A stretch of DNA of 6,496 bases from an uncultured Oscillospiraceae bacterium (GTDB taxonomy: Bacteria > Bacillota > Clostridia > Oscillospirales > Oscillospiraceae): assembly GCA_900764755.1 (NCBI GenBank), contig CAAFPE010000137.1, forward strand, positions 1 to 6,496, given 5' to 3'. Positions 1-5,463 of the stretch are shown here, piece by piece (the first letter of the stretch is position 1; each line of letters starts with the position of its first letter). The notes under the pieces were generated by a model. That model saw only the letters and a program-made list of their open reading frames with translations, was not told the origin of the DNA and ran no database searches. A program made the position numbers and the translations under genes.

Positions 1-38
1 AAAAAAACAAAAGACCGGGCGCCCTGGGGGGCCCCCCC
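1..38 (-). terminator. Probable intrinsic terminator of the VanW-DUF2461 operon
   Basis: Read on the minus strand just after the DUF2461 stop, a GC-rich segment (about 38 down to 14) can fold by pairing CGGG with CCCG and, inside it, GCCC with GGGC. A perfect GGGGGGCCCCCC palindrome lies in the same place. A T-rich tail (TCTTTTGTTTTTTT) runs to the window edge. A GC hairpin followed by a U tract is the normal form of a rho-independent terminator. The stem is imperfect, with unequal internal loops, so the exact fold is uncertain. Confidence 0.6.
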
Positions 39-65
39 GTTTCATTTCTCTGACTTGTTTTCCTC

Positions 66-740
66 TCACATTCCCTCCGGTGTGGGATCCCCCGCCAGGG
101 AAAAGAGGTACTCATAATAGGGCTTCAAAAAGCGGAAGCCCTGAATCACCTGTTCCGCCAGCTCCGGCTGAAAGAGAAGTCCGCCGCAGTTCTCATCCCG
201 GGAGATGGCAATGCTCTTCCGGTTGTACCAGGGTGCCAGCAGCCTGCCCGGATCTCCCTTGGGCCGCTTGTACACCTCACCCTCCAGCTGGAACTCCGAC
301 TTCTCCAAACAGCGGGCCAGCCGCTCCAGAGGCTTGGGGTCCCGGTCGATCCGGGCCCGCAGCTTAGCCATGGTCAGGGGCGTGGCGTCGTACCAGCCCA
401 TCCCCATGCTGTAATACTCTGGGGCCAGTTCAAAATAGAACGCCGGCTGGCTGACCCACTCCTCCTTCGGCCGCCGCAGGGTGAACCACAGGTGGTCCTT
501 ATAGGGCCCCCGCCCGTGGAGCCGGCGGGCATCCCGATAGATCCGGGAGACATGGAGGTTCAGCCCCAGCTTCGGAAACTCCTCCTCCACCGCAGTGTGG
601 ACCTGCTCTCCCAGTTCCCGCATGGGCCTGGCCACCAGGGTCAGGTACTGCTCCTTGTGGGCCTCGAACCAGCTGCGCTCATTGTTGAAGCGGATACCCC
701 ACAAAAAGTCCACCGCCTCCTGGGAAAATCCCTGAAACAT
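66..740 (-). CDS. DUF2461 family protein (TIGR02453-like)
   Basis: A 224-residue protein of unknown biochemical function that matches the DUF2461/TIGR02453 family by recall of its pattern. It opens with an N-terminal 'F..F....FL..I..NN...WF...K..Y' segment (seen here at about residues 4-32). This is followed by 'SRIYRDARRLHGRGPYKDHLWF' at about 65-86, where the family usually has R-I-x-R-D-x-R-F-S-x-x-K-x-P-Y-K. The length is normal for the family, and no signal peptide or membrane segment is visible. The ATG at 738-740 is preceded by a weak AAGGTG Shine-Dalgarno site 7 bases upstream. It starts 22 bases after the VanW gene stop, so the two are probably co-transcribed and share the terminator at the left edge. 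The function is not known, and the neighbour gives only a weak hint of an envelope link. Confidence 0.88.
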   Translation of the reverse strand: MFQGFSQEAVDFLWGIRFNNERSWFEAHKEQYLTLVARPMRELGEQVHTAVEEEFPKLGLNLHVSRIYRDARRLHGRGPYKDHLWFTLRRPKEEWVSQPAFYFELAPEYYSMGMGWYDATPLTMAKLRARIDRDPKPLERLARCLEKSEFQLEGEVYKRPKGDPGRLLAPWYNRKSIAISRDENCGGLLFQPELAEQVIQGFRFLKPYYEYLFSLAGDPTPEGM

Positions 741-762
741 ATCTTGTCACCTTCTCTGTCTG

Positions 763-2604
763 TCAAACAGCCTGAGACGGGTCAGCCGCCGCCAGATCCT
801 GGGCCGGGGGCTCCTCTGTGGGGGGGAGCTCCTGCCCCCCGCCGGGCTCCGCCGGGGCCGTTATCCCGGGATCCTCCAGCGGTGTCTCTGCTCCCGCGTG
901 CTCCGCAGGCGTCTCCGGCACGGTCTCCGCCGGTGGGGGCGCCTGAACCGGCGGGACACCATTGGGCCAGGTGGCGGGATCTCCATCAGCAGGGTTATAG
1001 AGGATGGTCTTGGGGCGCATTTTATACACACTCTTCCCCATATCCTGCTTTTCCAGCAGTTTCCCGTCCCGGTCATAGATATAGCGATAGGTCTGGGCCG
1101 ACTTTCCGGTGTAGGGATTCTGCTTGCTGTCCACCTTCGTGGTCCCCTGGGGAATGGACTCATCTGCCTTATACTGGGTGGTGGGGGACACTGTCTCATA
1201 GACCGTGCTCCTGGACTCGGCCCGGACGCCGTCCACATTGGTCCCGTAGATCTTGACATTCAGCTTCCGCTTGCCCCCCTTGTCATAGCTGGAGGTGACG
1301 ATCTTGATGGGATAATCCGTGCTGTTCTCAAAGCGGAAATCCGTCTGTCCGTAGTACACCGTGGCGTCCATGCCCTCCGGCACATAGCCGGTGTTAAAGC
1401 GGTGGGCCCGGCGCTCCACGATCTTCAGGTCCGTATGGAGCACCGCATAGTAGATGGTGGAGGAGGTCTGGCAGATGCCGCCGCCCACCTCGTCTACCGA
1501 TGCGTCTCCGGAGTACACCGGCGCGGCCAGATAGCCCTTGGAGGCGGACCGGCTGCCGGTAGTGTTGTTGTAGGAAAACACCTCCCCAGGCATCAGGACT
1601 ACCTCGTTGCAGGCCTGGGCCGAGAGCTTCACATTGTGCTTCCGGGCGGAGGAGCCGCTTACATTGGTGGTCCCCTCCCCCAACAGGTCCCGGAACAGCT
1701 TGGCCTCCAGGCTCTGCTTTGTCTCCTCCGGCTGGGTCAGGGTCACCGGGATGGAGAAGGTCTCCCCCTCTCCCGCCTTCTCATAGGCGGCCTTCAGCGC
1801 TTCCACGTCAAAGTCCACGCCCACCACATGGTCGGTGACTGCCCCAGTCTCCCGGGTATACTGGGCGTTCTGGGGCTCTACCGCCACTGCGTCATGGATG
1901 GCCTGGAAGTCCGGCTCCTGGGGCGGGGTCTCCTGGGGAATAAGAAGATTTTTCACCTCCACGACCCCTTCCATGCCGCTGAACTTCTGTTCCATGGCCT
2001 CCTCCACCGCAGACCAGAGGCTGTCCTGGACCTGGCTGCGGTCGATGGCCTGGCCGGTCCTACCCTTGGTCATCACCAGGGCCTCCCCATCCAGCTGATA
2101 GGCCGCCTCGGTCACACTTCCCCCCGTCTCAGCCTCCACCAGATCCACCAGATCATCCAGCACTGTACAGTCCCATCTGGGGGCGGAGATCTGGTGTTCC
2201 CGGCCCAGCAGCTGAGTCAGATAAACGACGCCGCCGGTCAGGAAGTTTTCCCGGCCCACTGCGCCCGCAGCCTCAGCCGGCAGGGTCCAGGCATATCCCA
2301 TCTCCTCCGCCGCGATGGACCACAGCTGACCGTCATAGGATACCAGGCCAATGATCTGGCCGCCGTACTCTGCCATGGCGCCGTTCAAGGTGGTCTCCGC
2401 CTCCGCTGCGGTCATGCCGGACACATCCAGTCCGGCCACTGATACGTTGGGCAGGATCCGGTCGGACCCGTTCACCCAGGCGCACAGCCCCAGATAGCCC
2501 CCCAGCAGCACCGCCGCGGCAGCCCCTGAAATCATCCATATTTTTTTGTTCTTCGCTCTGCCCCGCTCACCCGCAGGTTCTTTGGAAAGCTCTCTTTTTC
2601 CCAT
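763..2604 (-). CDS. VanW-domain cell-envelope protein with PG-binding-like and G5-like regions
   Basis: A 613-residue membrane-anchored protein. The lysine/arginine-rich N-terminus (1-21) is followed by one hydrophobic segment (about 22-44), so the bulk should lie outside the cell. Residues about 50-300 resemble the repeated putative peptidoglycan-binding domain (PF12229-like) that precedes VanW in clostridial proteins; 'GRTGQAID' at 181-188 is typical. The VanW domain (PF04294) spans about 320-455 and contains the family hallmark GGGICQTSSTIYYAVL at 374-389. A G5-like region follows at about 465-535. The last 75 residues are rich in Pro, Glu and Ala and probably form a flexible wall-spanning tail; no LPxTG sorting signal is seen. 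VanW proteins lie in some glycopeptide-resistance clusters, but no other van gene is present, so a general envelope role is more likely than resistance. The start has AAGGAG 7 bases upstream. A structured upstream region may act as its leader. Confidence 0.92.
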   Translation of the reverse strand: MGKRELSKEPAGERGRAKNKKIWMISGAAAAVLLGGYLGLCAWVNGSDRILPNVSVAGLDVSGMTAAEAETTLNGAMAEYGGQIIGLVSYDGQLWSIAAEEMGYAWTLPAEAAGAVGRENFLTGGVVYLTQLLGREHQISAPRWDCTVLDDLVDLVEAETGGSVTEAAYQLDGEALVMTKGRTGQAIDRSQVQDSLWSAVEEAMEQKFSGMEGVVEVKNLLIPQETPPQEPDFQAIHDAVAVEPQNAQYTRETGAVTDHVVGVDFDVEALKAAYEKAGEGETFSIPVTLTQPEETKQSLEAKLFRDLLGEGTTNVSGSSARKHNVKLSAQACNEVVLMPGEVFSYNNTTGSRSASKGYLAAPVYSGDASVDEVGGGICQTSSTIYYAVLHTDLKIVERRAHRFNTGYVPEGMDATVYYGQTDFRFENSTDYPIKIVTSSYDKGGKRKLNVKIYGTNVDGVRAESRSTVYETVSPTTQYKADESIPQGTTKVDSKQNPYTGKSAQTYRYIYDRDGKLLEKQDMGKSVYKMRPKTILYNPADGDPATWPNGVPPVQAPPPAETVPETPAEHAGAETPLEDPGITAPAEPGGGQELPPTEEPPAQDLAAADPSQAV

Positions 2605-2682
2605 ACTTCTGCTCCTTCACGCCGGTGGGCCCGGACTCAGAAATGCCCCGTGCCGCCGGCGGTGATGTCCCGCTCCATGTCC

Positions 2683-2696
2683 GGCCGTTCCCGGCC
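2683..2696 (-). other. GNRA-capped hairpin in the VanW upstream region
   Basis: On the minus strand, GGCCG (2696-2692) pairs with CGGCC (2687-2683) around a GGAA loop, which fits the stable GNRA tetraloop class. It lies between the candidate structured RNA and the VanW start codon. A 10-base palindrome, CCGCCGGCGG, follows at 2653-2662. If transcription from 2983-3011 reads through, both elements form part of a leader of roughly 370 nt. The fold is seen in the sequence; a regulatory role is not shown. Confidence 0.35.
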
Positions 2697-2728
2697 TGAA
2701 GCGTCTCTATGTATCAGGTGCTGTTATC

Positions 2729-2981
2729 ATGCGTACTGAACCAAGCCATAAGCATGAAAAGCCAATGCTTACAGTGCAAATTGCCTTTGTTCAAGTGCAA
2801 GAGTTCCGGGCAATACAGCCCATAACCCCTGCCCCTTCATTGGGACGTCTTGTGTTCCAATGGAAATACGCATTGTAACAATATCTGAGTTCCACAAAAA
2901 CGGCCCCTTTGAGCCGTTTTTACGGACCTGTGCGGCAGCCGCCGCGGGAATAAACCGATTTGTGGTTGATTCAGCAGACAT
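2729..2981 (-). ncRNA. Candidate structured non-coding RNA or structured 5' leader, unidentified
   Basis: The two ends pair over a long distance. Minus-strand bases 2981-2963 (AUGUCUGCUGAAUCAACCA) pair with 2748-2729 (UGGCUUGGUUCAGUACGCAU). This gives 18 base pairs with one C-C mismatch and one bulged C at 2745; three pairs are G-U wobbles. Local hairpins inside, all read on the minus strand, are GCGGC/GCCGC (2945-2932), AAAAACGGCUC/GGGCCGUUUUU with an AAAG loop (2921-2896), CAUUGG/CCAAUG (about 2862-2838), GGGC/GCCC (2821-2808) and UAAGCAU/AUGCUUA (2771-2749). The last one abuts the closing helix directly and could stack on it. The wobbles become A-C mismatches on the plus strand, so the closing helix favours a minus-strand RNA. 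This fits the promoter at 2983-3011, from which a start near 2975 would place the 5' end inside the closing helix. No U-tailed terminator follows the 3' arm, so transcripts may continue into the VanW gene. I do not recognise the family. Confidence 0.45.
2896..2921 (-). terminator. Terminator-like hairpin inside the structured upstream region
   Basis: Read on the minus strand, AAAAACGGCUC pairs with GGGCCGUUUUU around an AAAG loop, giving 11 pairs including one U-G wobble, and the 3' arm ends in five U residues. About 80 nt after the predicted start at about 2975, this could stop transcription. The upstream CCGU (2925-2922) can instead pair with ACGG (2917-2914) around four A residues, which would break the 5' arm of the larger hairpin. 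It may therefore be an attenuator, or simply one helix of the RNA. On the plus strand one inner pair is lost but a weaker terminator could still form. Confidence 0.4.
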
Positions 2982-2982
2982 T

Positions 2983-3011
2983 ATTATAGCATCGGCATCT
3001 CCTCCTTACAA
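2983..3011 (-). promoter_or_regulatory. Sigma-A-like promoter for the structured RNA/VanW leader
   Basis: On the minus strand, TTGTAA (3011-3006) and a perfect TATAAT (2988-2983) are separated by 17 bases, the optimal spacing. Transcription would start near 2975-2977, at the beginning of the long-range helix. This promoter is divergent from the one at 3054-3082; 42 bases separate their -35 boxes. Confidence 0.7.
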
Positions 3012-3053
3012 TTACAGAACAGTTACAGTCCACTGAATTTTCCGGAAGAAGCG

Positions 3054-3082
3054 TTTACTTTTTCGCTTCAGTGCGGTATAAT
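3054..3082 (+). promoter_or_regulatory. Sigma-A-like promoter for the XpaC-like gene
   Basis: TTTACT (3054-3059) and a perfect TATAAT (3077-3082) are separated by 17 bases. Transcription would start near 3089, giving a leader of about 137 nt before the ATG at 3226. There is no other promoter of similar quality ahead of the gene. Confidence 0.75.
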
Positions 3083-3088
3083 CGTCTC

Positions 3089-3225
3089 ACTACCGCCTGG
3101 AGGCGGGATTATCCTGGGAGGTTTCTTCATGGAATTTTAAGAGAAACTCAATCTCTTTTTTGCTTCTCTCTGGTATGATATTCTCATACCGAATTTTCAT
3201 TCTGTTCGGCTGGAGGTCAATGGCT
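3089..3225 (+). promoter_or_regulatory. Structured 5' leader of the XpaC-like gene with a three-codon upstream ORF
   Basis: The leader opens with a hairpin, CCGCC/GGCGG around TGGA (3093-3106). Next, GGGAGG (3116-3121) stands 7 bases before ATG GAA TTT TAA (3129-3140), a well-placed ribosome site on a minimal ORF encoding Met-Glu-Phe. Overlapping its stop, AAGAGA (3139-3144) can pair with TCTCTT (3152-3157) just before a T run ending at 3161, or AGAGAA (3140-3145) with TTCTCT (3164-3169). A perfect 7-bp hairpin, GGTATGA/TCATACC, follows at 3172-3190. These elements are visible, but control by them is inference: the AAGAGA stem is short and A-U rich, so a true attenuator is unproven. Confidence 0.4.
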
Positions 3226-4398
3226 ATGACAAGTTATTCCTATCAAAACGGCGCGTCCGGCGGCCCGTCCCACCGGGGCAGCGGCTCCGGTGACCGCGGC
3301 TTTTGGGTCGCTGCAGTCCTCTTTCTGTTTTTCCTTCCCCCCGTGGGCATCCTGATGATCGTCATAAAGCTGCTGGGCGGCGGCCGCAAAAGGACGAATG
3401 TCCGGGGCCAGCATCCCTATTACGCCCAGCAGAACGGCTCCGTGGGGGCCCGCACAGTCCAAAACGGGGCCGCCGCACAAAATCAGGTCTCTGCCGCTCC
3501 CGTCTCCAGCCAAGTCCTCACCCGGTTGTCCGTTCAGGCCAGACGCCTCACCATAGTCGGTGTGATCCTGAGTCTGATTTTCGGCTTCACCTCTGTCTCC
3601 GCCCTGGTGGGCAGTCTGTGGATGCTCCCTGACTTGGCCTGGTATCTGGAGTCCACCGTCCCCTTCCTGTGCTTCTTCTTCGGCAGCCTGGGCTGTCTGT
3701 GGGTAGGCCTGCGGAAGCGGAACAAGGTGCGGCGCTGCCGGAAGTATCTAGCCATGCTGGGGTCCCGCACCGTCATTTCTATCAGCGCCCTCTCCTCCGC
3801 CCTGGGGACATCCCCCGTCAAGGTGCGGGATGAGCTGTCCGATATGCTGGACGACGGTCTCTTCCCCATGGGCTATCTGGACTATGGAAACGACCGCCTG
3901 GTGCTCTCCGGCGAGGGACTGTCCGATCCTCCCCCTGCCAAGCCGGAGCCTCCCAAAGAGGAGGCCCCCAGAGAGGACCCCCAGGCCGTTGTCCTTCAGG
4001 AGATCCGCGCCATCAACGACCAGATCGACAACCCCAAGCTCAGCCAGCAGATCGACCGCATCGGCGTCATCACCGCCAAGGTATTCGAGTACCAGCGCAG
4101 CCATCCCCAGAAGTCGCCGCAGCTCCACAGCTTTTTAAGCTACTACCTCCCCACCACCCTGAAGATCCTTCGGGCCTATGCCCAGCTGGAGGATCAGGAG
4201 GTGAACGGCGAAAATATCTCCGCCGCCATGGAGCGCATCGAAAATATGATGGACAAGGTTGTAGAGGGCTTCGAGAAGCAGCTGGACCAGCTGTTCCAGG
4301 GGGACGCGCTGGACATCACCGCCGATGTGGAGGTGCTGGAGCGGATGCTGGCCAAGGACGGCCTCTCCAGTCAGGACGGTCTGCGCCTGGGCGGCTGA
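3226..4398 (+). CDS. XpaC-like membrane protein (5-bromo-4-chloroindolyl phosphate hydrolysis family)
   Basis: A 390-residue protein whose C-terminal part (about 255-378) resembles the XpaC family (PF10112-like): a helical region with an 'I..I...VFEYQRSHPQ...LHSFLSYYLPTTLKILRAYAQL' block at about 279-321. The family name comes from a screening phenotype and the biochemical function is not established. A Gly/Ser-rich N-terminus (1-24) precedes a hydrophobic segment (about 26-50); two more membrane segments lie at about 107-131 and 143-162. Residues about 171-229 look like a small winged-helix-type module with a basic lead-in, and 235-252 is a Pro/Glu linker. The ATG at 3226 is preferred because GGAGG lies 9 bases upstream; the in-frame ATG at 3220 would leave only 3. 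In Bacillus, xpaC sits beside a TelA-type gene, but none is here. The next gene is DUF3795, 69 bases downstream with no terminator between. Confidence 0.75.
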   Translation: MTSYSYQNGASGGPSHRGSGSGDRGFWVAAVLFLFFLPPVGILMIVIKLLGGGRKRTNVRGQHPYYAQQNGSVGARTVQNGAAAQNQVSAAPVSSQVLTRLSVQARRLTIVGVILSLIFGFTSVSALVGSLWMLPDLAWYLESTVPFLCFFFGSLGCLWVGLRKRNKVRRCRKYLAMLGSRTVISISALSSALGTSPVKVRDELSDMLDDGLFPMGYLDYGNDRLVLSGEGLSDPPPAKPEPPKEEAPREDPQAVVLQEIRAINDQIDNPKLSQQIDRIGVITAKVFEYQRSHPQKSPQLHSFLSYYLPTTLKILRAYAQLEDQEVNGENISAAMERIENMMDKVVEGFEKQLDQLFQGDALDITADVEVLERMLAKDGLSSQDGLRLGG

Positions 4399-4467
4399 GC
4401 CCCACCGTTTCATACGCCCCGAATCGTGGCAAAGCGGAACAACCAAACAATTCAGGGGGATACAGCC

Positions 4468-4812
4468 ATGAATGATCTGATCGCTTACTGTGGGTTGAAC
4501 TGTGCAGCGTGTGATGCATACCTGGCAACGCTCCATGACGACCAGGCCCTGCGGGAAAGGACCGCAAAATTATGGGCCGAATTGAACAATGCTCCTATCC
4601 TGCCGGAGCATATCAACTGCCAGGGCTGCCGCACAGAGGGGGTCAAAACCGTATTCTGTGACCATCTCTGCGGCATCCGCCAGTGTGCCTTAACGCGGGG
4701 TGTCGCTTCTTGCGGCGGCTGTCCGGAGTTGGAGACCTGTCCAACGGTGGGCGCGATCTTGTCAAACCGCCCGGAAGCCTTGGAAAATCTCAAAAAACAG
4801 ACCATATTTTGA
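4468..4812 (+). CDS. DUF3795 cysteine-rich small protein
   Basis: A 114-residue protein that opens with IAYCGLNCAACDAY, the typical start of DUF3795 proteins in Clostridia and archaea. It has eleven cysteines, at 8, 12, 15, 51, 54, 64, 68, 73, 82, 85 and 91, in groups such as C-x3-C-x2-C, C-x2-C, C-x3-C-x4-C and C-x2-C-x5-C. These suggest one or more bound zinc ions or iron-sulfur clusters, but which is not known. No membrane segment or signal peptide is seen. The ATG at 4468 has GGGGGA 7 bases upstream; an in-frame ATG at 4426 lacks such a site and would add 14 residues unlike the family. It probably shares the XpaC transcript and ends just before a strong terminator. The coding sequence looks more A/T-rich than its neighbours, which may indicate separate acquisition. 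Confidence 0.82.
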   Translation: MNDLIAYCGLNCAACDAYLATLHDDQALRERTAKLWAELNNAPILPEHINCQGCRTEGVKTVFCDHLCGIRQCALTRGVASCGGCPELETCPTVGAILSNRPEALENLKKQTIF

Positions 4813-4815
4813 AAT

Positions 4816-4860
4816 ACCGTGCGGCCAGCGCTTTCAGACGCTGGCCGCACGGTGTTTTTT
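4816..4860 (+). terminator. Strong intrinsic terminator after the XpaC-DUF3795 unit
   Basis: A perfect 15-bp stem, ACCGTGCGGCCAGCG (4816-4830) with CGCTGGCCGCACGGT (4839-4853), encloses an 8-base loop and is followed by G and six T residues. It lies 3 bases after the DUF3795 stop, between convergent genes. On the minus strand the T tail is poor (ATTTCAAAAT), so use by dfrA is possible but weaker. Confidence 0.95.
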
Positions 4861-4872
4861 CTAACTTCAGTT

Positions 4873-4899
4873 CAGCCGCTTATACAATATGCGGCGCTG
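4873..4899 (-). other. Imperfect hairpin downstream of dfrA
   Basis: On the minus strand, CAGCGCCGC and GCGGCTG can form seven pairs with a two-base bulge and an 11-base A/T-rich loop, 28 bases after the dfrA stop. It has no U tail, so it may protect the mRNA 3' end rather than terminate transcription. The evidence is limited to the fold. Confidence 0.25.
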
Positions 4900-4926
4900 A
4901 TGATCCCCCACGCTCCGAGCCATCCG

Positions 4927-5406
4927 TCAGCGGACCCGACGGTAGAGCGCATAGTGAAATTTCAGGCCGTCCTGCTCCAGAGGGGGCTCCTCTTCCGCCA
5001 GCTCCCAGTCTGGGTCCCGGTCCAGATCCGGGAATACGACATCCGCCGGAAAAGCGGCGTGGATCCTGGTGACGTACGCTACATCGCACCAGGGCAGCAG
5101 CTGCTTGTATACCGAGGCGCCGCCGATGACAAAGGCGTCCTCCGAGGCGGCAGACCGCAGCGCCTCCAGATCCCGAAACACCTCCGCGCCCTCCGGGGCA
5201 AAGTCCAGGTCCCGGGACAGGATCAGGTTTCTCCGCCCTTTCAGAGGGCGGCCTCCAGGAAAGGTGGCCAGCGTTTTGCGGCCCAGGATCACCGGATGTC
5301 CGGTGGTCAATGCCTTGAACCGCTTCAGATCCTGGGACAGATACACCAGCTGGTCCCCATCCTTTCCAATGCTCCAATTCTCGTCCACTGCTACGATCAC
5401 ATTCAT
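4927..5406 (-). CDS. dfrA: Dihydrofolate reductase
   Basis: A 159-residue cytoplasmic enzyme of the usual size that reduces dihydrofolate to tetrahydrofolate with NADPH. Landmarks are MNVIVAVDENWSIG at the start, the catalytic acid Asp26 in LSQDLKRFK, the cofactor-binding stretch GRKTLATFPGGRPL (42-55), the SR motif at 64-65, and VIGGASVY (93-100). The residue that aligns with Trp22 of the E. coli enzyme appears to be Val21 (QLVYLSQD), where many clostridial enzymes have Phe or Trp; this may alter the active-site loop. The start has GAGGAG 8-9 bases upstream. It lies 57 bases after the thyA stop, with no promoter seen between, so the two form an operon that recycles the dihydrofolate made by ThyA. 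Confidence 0.95.
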   Translation of the reverse strand: MNVIVAVDENWSIGKDGDQLVYLSQDLKRFKALTTGHPVILGRKTLATFPGGRPLKGRRNLILSRDLDFAPEGAEVFRDLEALRSAASEDAFVIGGASVYKQLLPWCDVAYVTRIHAAFPADVVFPDLDRDPDWELAEEEPPLEQDGLKFHYALYRRVR

Positions 5407-5463
5407 GGCATTCTCTCCTCACTCCGTCTCCCGTATGGGCTGCACATTCCGAATTCCTAACGA

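Noticed and set aside
898..2442. 514-codon ORF on the plus strand, antisense to the VanW gene
   Set aside because: It is a shadow frame of a GC-rich gene. Its translation is low in complexity, rich in His, Leu, Gly and Arg, and matches no known domain, while the minus-strand frame has clear VanW motifs.
763..2604. Vancomycin resistance role for the VanW protein
   Set aside because: VanW-domain proteins are widespread in Clostridia without resistance, and no ligase, dehydrogenase, dipeptidase or two-component genes are in the window.
2769..2981. 70-codon minus-strand ORF
   Set aside because: Its ATG lies upstream of, or at, the predicted transcription start, and there is no Shine-Dalgarno site at a useful distance (AGGAGG is 19 bases away). 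The protein resembles no family I know, and base pairing across the region explains the sequence better.
2729..2981. Small transposable element (MITE) with terminal inverted repeats
   Set aside because: The ends do form an inverted repeat, but no clear flanking target-site duplication is seen. The G-U wobbles, internal hairpins and adjoining promoter suit an RNA better. A genome-wide copy count would settle it.
2729..2981. Known RNAs: 6S, SRP RNA, tmRNA, RNase P RNA, c-di-AMP or c-di-GMP riboswitch, T-box
   Set aside because: None of the conserved core sequences I can recall for these families is present, and the pattern of several hairpins within one closing helix does not fit the 6S rod. 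An Rfam search is needed to exclude them formally.
3160..3225. N-terminal extension of the XpaC-like protein from TTG at 3160
   Set aside because: No ribosome site precedes it, and the ATG at 3226 has GGAGG at 9 bases. The extension lies over leader hairpins.
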